Part shown: one piece after another, positions 1-9,898 of the stretch
Position numbering within the stretch: position 1 is the first letter of the stretch
Layout: every line of letters starts with the position of its first letter
NCBI RefSeq assembly: GCF_029873635.1
Contig: NC_080418.1
Span: 10,678,062-10,742,061, forward strand
Length of the DNA: 64,000 nt
Source: Malania oleifera
Taxonomy: Eukaryota > Streptophyta > Magnoliopsida > Santalales > Ximeniaceae
Direction of reading: 5' to 3'
Notes under the pieces: generated by a model
The model's input: the letters and a program-made list of their open reading frames with translations, nothing else
What the model was told of the DNA's origin: nothing
The model's database searches: none
Translations under genes and position numbers: made by a program

Positions 1-181
1 ACCCTTTAATTTGGGCGCGGCTACAACTAATACTTATCAGGGCACTCACCTTACTCAATAAGCCCCCGGGTGGAAAGTTTTACTTTGCCATAAATATCCA
101 TGCACTTAAATTCACATACTAGTATTCACACACATTCCAATATCCATCACATTACACATCAATCATCCACATAGGATACAG
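1..181 (-). mobile_element. LTR fragment (gypsy family), outer part, interrupted by the solo LTR at 182
   Basis: Read on the minus strand, this stretch resembles the 3' half of the solo LTR that follows: the words GGGGGCTTATTGAGTAAGGTGAGTG (split here as GGGGGCTTATTGAG and AAGGTGAGTG) match the paired 'cttactgag..aaggtgagta' motifs at 1955-1980 and 2125-2145. It continues at 2753 after the insertion. It is cut by the window edge. No coding potential is visible. Confidence 0.6.
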
Positions 182-284
182 TGTAACGACCCAAAAAAAT
201 TTATTAATTAAAAAATTTGTTATTATTAATTAATTAATTATTATTAAGAAAAGTAATTAAATAAGGAAATTTGACAATTGTGGG

Positions 285-319
<35 letters not shown>

Positions 320-2747
320 ATAAAAGCATATATAAAGTTATTATATAATAAAGTAAAGTAAGAGATAAAGGGAAAAAAAAAAAAACTTAAAGGCTAATTT
401 TCCTGGAGCAAGCAGGAAGAGGAGAAGAAAGAAAAAAAAAAAAAAAAACTCTCTCAACTCACGCTCTCCACTCCTCCTCTCTCTATGATTTCGCGGCAGA
501 TTCTCGACCAATTGAAACTCTGAAAATACCACTAGACTCCATTCTCCGCCACTGACATATCTACCGAAGTGGATTTGTCGTAGGAGTAACGTGGACATAT
601 CTCCTGGGGTAAGGCAAATTCTTATTCTTGTCTCAATTTTTCTTAAATTTCAAGTCAAATTGACAATCGGACACCACCACGAGAATCTAGGGATGATTCT
701 CTACAAGTCTAGCGGAGCAGATTTCTCGTGGGGTCGTTATAGGAATAGCCCCAAAATTAGGATAAATTAGTTATTTAGAAATTAATTGTTATATAATTAT
801 TATAAATTAGGAAAGGTTAAAATAATATTTTATTGGGGTTGATTTGATTGAATTAGGGTTCAGGTGAGCACTGCGGGTATAATTTTGGGAGCCTTGCAAG
901 CATGATTTAGGGAATCAGGTAAGAGGGAATAAAATTATATCAGTATTTTTTTTAGGTAAATCGGTTATTTACGAGCGTATGAAATTTATTATTTATTTAT
1001 ATGATTTTTAGAACCGTCTAAGTACTGAAAAATGATGATTTTGTTTAAGATTTATATTTGGGATAATTGCATATGATATTAAATTCGTGTGACATAGGAA
1101 TAATTTTTCCTAATGAATTGAATATGAATTACTGTGGTATTTGGGTTTGCATGTGGGGGTGTTTGGAATGATGATGACATGATGAATGAATAGCTATGTT
1201 TGACTCTTGTGTGGAAATGTATTGATCTGTTGGGATATTGTGTGGGAAATGAATTGATCTGTTGGATTCCTATGTGGAAATGCATTGATGCGTCTGTGTG
1301 AATTAATTGGTATGGTTATTCATATGCATCTCAATATAACGTTGGCATGAGGAGGTTGTTATATTGCCTAAATATAAATCATGATATGACGTTGGCAGGT
1401 TAAGGAGCTCGTCATATTGTCATTTATTTGGGGTAGGACATTGGCAGGACGAGGAGCTTGTTCTACTAATGTACGACGGGTAGGTCATGGGGATTGGATA
1501 TTGGGGAATAGTGGTACCTGTGTGGACCACGTTATATCCTGTGTGGATGGTGGCGCCAGTGTGGGCCATGTTATGTACCCTGTGTGGGTAGTGGTGCCTG
1601 TGTGGGCCACATTATATCATGTGTGGATAATGGTGCCTGTGTGGGCCATGTTATGTATCCTGTGTGGATGGTAGCGCCTGTGTGGGCCATGTTATGTACC
1701 CTGTGTGGGTAGTGGTGCCTGTGTGGGCCATGTGTAGATAAGAAGTACGTAGGTGCCTGTGTGGGCCACGTATTGACATGTACGCAGTTGCTCTGTGTGG
1801 GCCACGTACTGAGGACATTGGAAGATGAAGTATGAGATGCATGATTCCTGTGTGGATGTGTTGCATGCATGTGAATTTAATTATAGCATAAAAATAATGG
1901 TATAGCATATTGTGAGTGCATGTGTGTGCATGCGGCGAGGTAAACATACCACCGGGGGCTTGCTGAGAAAGGCAAGTGCTCTGCTAGGTAGTTTCTTGGT
2001 ATCAGTGCAAATGGATGCTACTTGTATGAGCGGGTAAAACATCCCAATCCTTGGAAACCTTTGCCTTTAAAATAATAAAGATATGTATACTGGCGTCGAG
2101 GTAATTCTTCACCTGAAGGCTTACTGAGTAAGGTGAGTACTCTGGTAGGTAGTTTTTAGTATCAGAGCAGAGGGAAACAACTTGTACGGGCAGGCAATCT
2201 TCCCTATCCTTAGGGACTTTCGCCTGCATAAAAATTATGTACTTGTACATATTGGATGTGTGTATGATATTAGATGTCGGGGATGTTATTAATGATACAT
2301 TTTCTCAGTTGTTATTGATATTATATGAGAAGCAGTTTATTTTGATATGTAAATATTAAAACTCATTTGTCACACACTATTATAATTTATTTCACCCTTA
2401 CTGAGAAGTGTCTCACCCTAGTGGATTAACAATTTTTAAGATTCTTCTAAAGATCAGGTTTGAAGACCTAGGCTGGGATTGTATTTGGTGGTTTCTTTTT
2501 GGGGTATTGTGAGATACTAGTATATATATACAGATGTATTTGTACTAGGTTATGTTTTAAATGTTGGATGTGGATATGGATATGTGGATGTTGTAGTGTT
2601 CATTTTTGGGTTGTTATATAGAACTTTGGTATTTATTTGAGGTTATTTATTTATGTGTCGCTGCGTGCATGTTAATTATGGTATCAGATACAGGTGATTG
2701 GAACACGTGGCACCCTTGCCCCACTTGGTGGGTTTCGGCGCGTCACA
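182..2747 (+). mobile_element. Solo LTR of a long-LTR Ty3/gypsy element, with target-site duplication
   Basis: The block begins TGTAACGACCC and ends GCGTCACA. It is flanked by a perfect 5-bp direct repeat TACAG (177-181 and 2748-2752), the signature of an LTR-element insertion. There is no internal gag-pol, so recombination between the two LTRs of the original element is the simple explanation. It contains AT-rich homopolymer runs near the start, a (TA)n run at 286-310 and an internal minisatellite at 1511-1733. Open frames within it are products of the repeat and are not genes. The same LTR start reappears at 63786. Confidence 0.85.
1511..1733 (+). repeat. Minisatellite, unit about 39-41 bp, inside the solo LTR
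   Basis: About five to six imperfect copies of a unit built on 'gtggtgcctgtgtgggcca' plus 'tgttatgtaccctgtgtggg' lie head to tail. Weaker copies (cctgtgtgggccac) extend to about 1810. It creates long open frames on both strands that should not be annotated as proteins. Confidence 0.85.
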
Positions 2748-2752
2748 TACAG

Positions 2753-3020
2753 TACATTCTATTCACATCCACATAGGATTCTCACATCCATTTAGGATAT
2801 TACATACTTCATTCACACCCACATAGGGTCTATGTCCACACAGGAGTCACAACCACACAACCACACACACCACCCTGTCCATAGTAAATCGGTAAAACGA
2901 ATTCCTTATTCCACTGCCAAAATTTTACCCCCTTTATATAAATGACCATATAACGACCTCCTCATGCCACTGCCAACGTTATATGGTAATTTATATCAGG
3001 TATGATATATCGACCTCCTC
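2753..3020 (-). mobile_element. LTR fragment (gypsy family), continuation of 1-181
   Basis: On the minus strand this carries 'ccatataacgttggcagtgg' and 'catgaggaggtcgttatatg', which match 'atataacgttggcatgagg' in the plus-strand solo LTR at 1335-1365. The outer LTR and the solo LTR inside it are therefore related but in opposite orientation. The fragment stops near 3020, where the sequence switches to the plus-strand LTR of element A. Confidence 0.6.
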
Positions 3021-3503
3021 ATATCACAGTGAAAGAAAAGGTAAATAATGGTTGTATATTTGAAACACTAAAACTCATATTGCCACACACTGATAATAGT
3101 ATATTCTCACTTACTAAGAGGTGTCTCACCCTAGAATTCAAAAATTTCAGGAAATCCAAACAGACAAGTGGAGCGAGCTCCGTAGTAGAGGAGAAGTTGA
3201 TACAATCCTAATTTAAGGGTAAGTGGTTGTGTTGGGAGATATGTTTTGTATAATCCCTAGGATGTTTTATGGATTTTTGGGATGTATATGTATATTTATG
3301 GAGATAGTAGAACTCTAGTATTGTATATGAGATTCAGGTATATTATGTATTCTACTGCATAGATAATATGTATTTATGGATAGGTATTCTCGGTACCCAC
3401 TTTGGGTCCAGAATGACATTGTGGATGTTATTATTGGTACCTGAGAAATTTTATATTTTTGGTAGTATGGAAAAAAATGGAGCTGAATATTCGGATCGTC
3501 ATA
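3021..3503 (+). mobile_element. 5' LTR remnant of element A
   Basis: It is homologous to the last part of the 3' LTR (from 11605). Its own 5' portion is missing and is replaced by inverted LTR sequence. It ends around GGATCGTCATA just before the primer-binding site. Confidence 0.7.
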
Positions 3504-3506
3504 GTT

Positions 3507-3519
3507 TGGTATCAGTACC
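3507..3519 (+). other. Primer-binding site of element A
   Basis: TGGTATCAGTACC matches the usual plant initiator-Met tRNA site (TGGTATCAGAGC) except for the end. It sits immediately downstream of the LTR. Confidence 0.7.
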
Positions 3520-3544
3520 TAGGTTGTTAGGTTCTGTAGACTTT

Positions 3545-4862
3545 TGATGGGGATCAACAATCCCCAAACATAACATTCACTAAGATGGTGTCACGTGGAT
3601 ATATTCGCTGGGATAAAGGCAACTGTGCACCATTACAAAAAAATGCATTACTTCATCTACAAAGGCCCAAATAACCCAATTTCAATTGGGCTAGAAAGAA
3701 GACTCACATACCTTTCTTTGGGTATATGGAAACACATGAAGTTCAAAATGTACACGGGTTGGAAACCCAATAACAGTAGTCATTCGTCTAGAAATTCTAC
3801 ATCATATGGACAATTGTACACCTTCACTAAATATGTCATAACTTTCTCTAAAAAAATCCAAATGGAGGGGCTTAAAGTGTGTTGCAAATAAGACTTCCAT
3901 ATCTTTAATTTGGTACATGGTAGGTGAGCTAATTCAAAGTATTGAACATCTAGAAGGCTGAAGAATGAGACTATTTGTTTTGAAATTTCTACATTTTTTA
4001 CTTTTTGGTTTCACTTTATCATTTTCCATTCAAAGCTTTGTTATATTTTATTTACCTATGGTTGGAGGGTTGTTCCAACATCTCTATATATAGCTGGGCA
4101 TGTAAGTTATTAGGGATATCATATATTTTGAATTGAATCAAGAGCTATTGTCTTGTGCTTAAGCTTTTGGCTTGTTCCCTCTTTGTGAGTGAGTGGTGAG
4201 AGACCACATCCCTTCTCCTTTGGAGATTGAGTGGTGAGAGGCCAAGAAATTATCATTCTCCATTCTATATCTTGCCATTCCAATAGCTATTATGCGAGAT
4301 TATTGCTTCAACAATCAACCGGATCAATCACAACCCCAAGTAGCGCTAAGAATCATCATTCAGGATATCAAGCAAGATTCGAGTGTGTTGTGTTCATCAT
4401 TCTGAATAATTTTAGTAAGCTCATTTCAAACACTTCCAAAATAAACCCTACACATTCAATATAATATTCATCTTCCAGTAGCCTTTTCAAAAAAAAAAAA
4501 ATCCATTGCATGTCTTTGAACAATCTTTGCAGACAAACTCTTTAAAGCCAAGAAGATTTTCAACACTTGAATGCTTGATTGTGTCTTATTCTAAGGATAT
4601 GTAATTTGCTTGTTTAGGCTTAATTCTAATGCTTGAATCTACCATCTTTCAAGTGATTATCTTATCCTACTTGATTAGGTCCTTAAGGATAAGTCTACGT
4701 GATTCTTATAACTTTTGAATTTTCCACAACCTGTAGTTTTCGCATATAATTTATATTGTTCATTGTAGTTAATTAAATTCTCATCATAAAGTGTATCTAG
4801 TGTGTGCACATTTGTGATAGGGTCTTTGGTAGGACTAGGGTTCCTAGAATTGTCCTACATCA
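3545..4862 (+). mobile_element. Solo LTR (TGATGGGG family) inserted in the leader of element A
   Basis: It begins TGATGGGGATCAAC and ends CCTACATCA, with a perfect 5-bp duplication ACTTT on each side (3540-3544, 4863-4867). The host sequence resumes correctly, since the element B leader has the uninterrupted 'ctgtagactttaag'. The LTR start and the block 'ttgtgagtgagtggtgagag' are shared with the chromodomain gypsy at 62107-63785, so both belong to one family. A TATA-like 'ctatatatagctggg' lies near 4083. The open frame at 3595-3891 has no recognisable domain. Confidence 0.85.
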
Positions 4863-5227
4863 ACTTTAGAGCACAGCGGAAAGCAATACCAGAGCATAAG
4901 AATGGATCTTAATAAGTGTAGGAAATAGGTAGATCAATATATCAATAAGTCATTGTTGGAGGTTAAGATGAAAATTTGGGGTTTTGTCTCACAGCCTAGA
5001 GGCAGAAATTTCGTGACGGTTTCTGTGACTTTCCTAGAATGACGATTTCAGGAAAGTCATAGTAAACTATCTTAGGTTTTTGTTTATGAATGGTAGGACT
5101 GAACCTTAAATTGGGAATAAGGACGTTAAGTTGGTTGGTTGTAGGAGAATTACTGGTGGTTTTTAGTTAGATTGATGTATTAGTTTTGTTATGATGTTAG
5201 GGTTCTCATATTATATTTTGTTCTATT

Positions 5228-6300
5228 TTCAGGATTGACCCTGGGAATGACAATACAAATGCTGGTGGTGGTAATGATGCAAGACCTTCCAATATAGGCG
5301 GCACTGATTCTGATGCAGTATTGGGTAGTGTCACCTAGTAAGTAATGGCAAAGATAGCAAGAAATTCATGGGAACAGGGCTGCCCACTAGCTCACCAGGG
5401 TTGTACCATTAAGCAGTTTACTCAAATGAAACCCCCACCATTCTCAGGAGGAACCGACCTGTTCGTGGCAGAGAACTGGGTCCAAGAGATTAAGAAGACA
5501 TTGGCAGTTCTCCTTTACACCGAGGAGTAGAAAGTATCATTCGCTACTTTTAAGATGACAGGGGAGGCTAAAGGCTGGTGGAGGTCGGTGAGATTGTTGG
5601 AGGAGCAGATACTGGTGCCTATTGCTTTGACCTGGAGTTGCTTTAAGGAGATATTCTTCAAATTGTACTTCCCCACTTCTACTAGAAATGCTAAAGCATC
5701 AAAATTTATAAATTAGACTCAAGGGCTCCTAATAGTCCAGTAGTACGCAGCCAGATTCGTTGAGCTGTCCCGATTTACCCCATACATGGTGCCAATTAAG
5801 GAGAAGAATGTGAGGATATTTAAGGAGGGTCTAAGACAGAGTATCTATGAGCAGGTGGTGGCCTTCTAGGTTCAAACCTTCTCAGAGTTAGTAGATAAAG
5901 TCACAATGATAGAAAGAGAGGTGCTAGGGTGCAGAGTCAGAGGAAGAGCGATGCACCTCCTGATTTCTGGGAAAATACTAGTCAAGGTCAGTGAATGAGA
6001 TATAATGCGAGTCAACAGTAGGTAGTGGGATGCCAAGCCCCTCAGGGTGATCAAGCACCCCCTATTTGTACTAGATGTGATCGGAGGCATTGGGGGGAGT
6101 GCCAAATTTGGTCGAAATTATGTTATCGATGTGGTCGACCTAGACATATTGCAAAGACTGCCATTCGCCGCTAGCTAATGCACCCGCTCCTAATCATTAC
6201 ATGGGAAACAACCAAGAACCCTAAGGCAACCAGCAGAGGAACACCGCCCCGACGCGGGTCTATGCACTGACACCGAGAAACGCAAAGGCAGCCGGCGACG
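5228..6300 (+). pseudogene. gag of element A (broken)
   Basis: The stretch encodes a Ty3/gypsy Gag capsid. Recognisable pieces are GCTIKQFTQMKPPPFSGG near 5395-5455 and the retrotransposon-gag core around [14 protein letters not shown] near 5550-5590, matching MTGEAKRWW in element B. The zinc knuckle is only partly readable (LCYRCGRPRHIAK near 6120-6155). In-frame stops occur at 5528, near 5715 and 5742, near 5866 and beyond, most at positions where Gln is expected (CAG to TAG). The start codon is not certain. The product would assemble the particle and bind genomic RNA in an intact relative; this copy cannot. Confidence 0.8.
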
Positions 6301-6309
6301 TGGCGACAA

Positions 6310-6690
6310 GTATCATTTCCATATTTTCAAATAAAGTTGTTGTATTGTTTGATTCAAGGACCACACATTCTTTTATATCTCTGGGGTAGATCAAGTTATG
6401 TTGGACAGAAACTCAGATGCTAGACACCAAATTATCAGTAGCCACATCGACAGGATTAGTCGTGATATATAGAAGGGTGCTCAAAGACTATCTAGTGGAT
6501 ATTCACGGGAAAATGCTACAAGGCAATCTAGTGGTATTTAACATGCATGGGTTTGACATGATTTTGGGAATGGACTGGCTAGCTCCAACTATGCCAGTAT
6601 CTACTGTCATAAGAAAGAGGTAGTATTTATACCTCTAGGGGAGCAGAAATACAGATTTGTGGGGTATGTGTGCGCTCCTCACCACAATTA
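6310..6690 (+). pseudogene. Aspartic protease of element A (broken)
   Basis: This is the retropepsin domain between gag and RT. The active-site region reads VVLFDSRTTHSFIS (from 6335), with Arg (AGG) in place of the usual Gly of the Asp-Ser/Thr-Gly triad. It is followed by TKLSVATSTG and GFDMILGMDWLA (near 6550-6585), typical of Tekay-type gypsy proteases. A TAG stop interrupts just after the active site (near 6387). Element B has the same Asp-Ser-Arg reading. Confidence 0.78.
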
Positions 6691-8290
6691 TTGTCGACTA
6701 TTCAAGCCAGGAGGCTACTACTAGATGGGTGCCAGAGATATTTAGCTTGCGTGAAGGAAGCACCCAAAGGAGGGTTAACATTTGAAGATGTACCAGTTGT
6801 CAGAGAGTTTTATGATGTGTTTCTAGAGGATTTACCTGGGTTGCCTCCTGACCGTGAGATTGAATTTTCTATTGATCTACTCTCAAGGATGGCTCCGATT
6901 TCTAAAGCCCCCTATAGAATGGCTCTAGAAAAGTTGAGAGAGTTAAAAGAACTATTGCAGGAATTACTAGATAAAGGGTTTATCAGGCCCAGTGTGTCAC
7001 CCTGGGGAGCGCCAGTTCTATTTTTGAAAAAGAAATACGGGACGATAAGGATGTGTATCGACTATAGGGAGATAAATAAAGTGAAAGTTAAGAATAAGTA
7101 TCCTCTTCCCCGTATTGATGATTTGTTTAATCAGCTCCAGGGAACACGAGTTTACTTAAATATTGATCTTCAGTCCGGATACCATCAAGTGAAAGTCAAG
7201 GCAGAAGATGTTTCAAAGACAGCATTCCGAACTCGGAATGGCCATTATGAGTTTTTGGTTATGTGATTCGAACTGATGAATGCTCCTACTGCATTCGTGG
7301 ACTTGATGAACAAGGTTTTTTATGAATATCTAGACCAGTTTATAGTTGTTTTCATTGATAATATTCTAGTCTATTCAAAGAGCCCTTAGGGGCACGAAGA
7401 TCACTTGAGGATAGTTCTTCAGGTACTGAGAGAAAAGAGTTGGTATGCCAAATTCAAGAAGTGTAAATTCTGGTTGAAACAAGTTACATTCCTCAGGCAT
7501 GTGATATTCGGGGATGGTGTCTCTGTGGATCCGAGCAAGATAAAGGCAGTAGTGGACTGGTTAAGATTGAAAAATGTTTAAGAGGTCAGGAGTTTCTTAG
7601 GTCTAGTAAGGTATTACCAGAGATTTGTGGAGGATTTCTCTAAACTATCGGGTCCTCTAACATGGTTGACAAGGAAGAATATAAAGTTTGAGTGGATCGA
7701 TGATTGCAAGCAGAGTTTTCAAGAATTGGAACAACAACTCGTCACTGCTCTAATTTTGACCATTCCATCAGGAACTGATGGTTTTGTGATTTATAGTGAT
7801 GCATCACAGAAAGGGCTAGGGTGTGTTCTGATGCAGTAGGGAAAAGTTATAGCATATGCTTCTTGTCAACTTAAAGAATATGAAAATAACTACCCTACAC
7901 ATGATTTGGAGTTGGCTAGAGTGGTGTATGCATTGAAAATCTAGGGGCATTACCTGTATGGTGGGAAGTGTGAAATATTTACAAATCATAAGAGTTTGAA
8001 GTATTTCTTCACGCAGAAGAAATTGAATATGAGGAAGAGTAGGTGGCTGGAATTGATAAAAGATTACGCTTACACCATCAGTTACCACCCAGGAGAGGCT
8101 AATATGGTAATCGATGCATTGATTCGGAAGTTAGGAAGTGCCTCAGTATCAGCTGTGGTTGCGCAACATCATATTAGAATGAATTTAGAAAGACTTAGTG
8201 TGGAGCTAGTAGAGGGAAATCACCAACCATTTACTGCTAATCTGGTACTTCAACCGACCTTGTTGGAGAGAATTAAGATTGCACAGATGT
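6670..8290 (+). pseudogene. Reverse transcriptase and RNase H of element A (broken)
   Basis: The open stretch 6670-7266 contains the RT fingers and palm: [58 protein letters not shown] and [15 protein letters not shown]. The catalytic box reads FIDNILVYS (near 7350) instead of FIDD, so a metal-binding Asp has become Asn. RNase H follows (VIYSDASQKGLGCVLMQ near 7790; then YHPGEANMVIDAL near 8080). Stops at 7263, 7387, 7579, 7837, 7942 and 8290 break the frame; most replace expected Gln or Trp codons. The family copies element RNA into DNA in cytoplasmic particles. Confidence 0.88.
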
Positions 8291-9640
8291 AAGATGCAAA
8301 ATTGGTAAAGATTATAGATAGGGTGCAGAGTGAACAGGGAGCCAAATTTAATACTTCAGATGATGGAGCTTTGAGGTTTCGTAGTAGGTTGTGTGTACCC
8401 AATGATGCTAAAATTAAAGGGACTATTTTGGAAGAGGCGCACCATTCCCTATATACAGTACATCCAGGAAGTACAAAAATGTACAGGGATTTGCAGGAAT
8501 CTTTCTAGTGGAGCAATATGAAAAGAGAAATTTCCTAATATGTAGATCAATGTTTGACCTATTAGCAGGTGAAGGCTGAGCATCAAAGACCGGCAGGACC
8601 GTTGCAACCACTTCACATCCTTGAATGGAAGTGGGAGCACATTTCTATGGATTTCGTCATAGGGCTACCACTGGCACTTCATCGACAGGACTCCATCTAG
8701 GTAGTCGTTGACCGATTGATGAAGACTACCCATTTTCTTCCCATCAGAGTTAATTATTTCAGGGGTAGATTGGCAGAACTGTATATACAGAAGATAGTCG
8801 GAATCCATGGCATGCCAGTGTCCATCGTTTCTGACTAAGACCCACGGTTCACATCTCAATTCTGAAAAACTTTACAAGGAGCCTTGGGTTCTCAGTTGAC
8901 ATTCTGTACAAAATTTCACCCTCAGACCGATGGACAGACATAGAGGATCATACAAATACCGAAAGATATGTTGCAGACCTGTGTCTTAGATTTTGGAGGT
9001 AACTGGATTCAGTATCTACCACTGGTGGAGTTTGCTTATAACAATAGCTACCATACCAGTATTGAAATGGCACCATATAAAGAATTATATGATCGAAGGT
9101 GCCGAACTCCACTATATTGGGATAAAGTGGGTGAAAGACATATTTTGGGGCGGACTTCTAAGAAAATCAAACTCATCAGAGACAAAATCAAAACAGCTCC
9201 GAGTCAATAGGAAAGTTATGCAAATACTCACCGGTGAGAGCTAGAATTTGGTGTAGGAGATAACGTATTTTTGAAAGTTACACCAATGAAAGGAGTGATG
9301 AGATTTAGGAAGAAAGGTAAGCTAAGCCCTAGGTATATTGGGTCGTTTGAGATACTGGAAAGAATCGGTTCAGTTGCCTACAAGTTTGCGTTACCCCCAA
9401 TGTTATCTAAAATCCATGACATATTTCATGTGTCTATGTTGAAGAAATACGTTCCAGACCCATCATATATAATAAGTTATGAGGCACTGGAGATTGGAGA
9501 TACTTTACCCTATGATGAAGTGCCCATTCAGATATTAGATCATAAAGAACATAAATTACGCACTAAGAAAATCCCACTAGTAAAAATACTCCGGCTTAAT
9601 CACGCAGTCAAGGAAGCCTCATGATAATTAGAGGAGGAAA
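8291..9640 (+). pseudogene. Integrase with chromodomain-like tail, element A (broken)
   Basis: The His-His zinc region is AHHSLYTVHPGSTKMYRDL (8435-8490), but its Cys pair is damaged (CLTY followed by TAG near 8552-8567). The catalytic core shows [11 protein letters not shown] (8640), VSIVSD followed by a stop (8822-8837), and FHPQTDGQT (8920). LSPRYIGSFEILERIG and HDIFHVSMLKKYVPD (9325-9460) form the C-terminal fold, followed by a chromodomain-like tail ending near 9624. Stops occur at 8290, 8506, 8837, 8863, 8943, 9208 and 9241. In relatives the tail steers integration toward heterochromatin. Confidence 0.85.
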
Positions 9641-9890
9641 TGTGCCAGAGGTATGTACATATGCTTTATGTAAGTTTAGGTGTATTTAATTGTAGATTTT
9701 CATGTAATAGTTTTGTATTTTGAATGGTTCTGAGAGAGTTTTGATTTGGTTTATTGTAATCTCCCAGAACCATTTATGTAACCACGGTATTCCTCCACCA
9801 TAAGTGAGGGTAGTTAAAAAAATTTCATTGTTTTTCCTCAAATGTTGGTACAAGTGATAGATAGCAAATTTCAATGATGAAATTTTTATT

Positions 9891-9898
9891 AGGGAGGA
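9891..9898 (+). other. Polypurine tract of element A
   Basis: AGGGAGGA lies directly before the 3' LTR start TGTAGAGACCC at 9899. It is the expected site for plus-strand priming. Confidence 0.7.

Noticed and set aside
341-598. Minus-strand open frame with a poly-Phe run
   Set aside because: The Phe run is a poly-A tract read backward inside the LTR; no domain.
1417-1947. Overlapping open frames on both strands rich in Trp-Thr-Gln or Val-Trp repeats
   Set aside because: They are translations of the 40-bp minisatellite in the solo LTR; several frames are open at once, which is a repeat effect.
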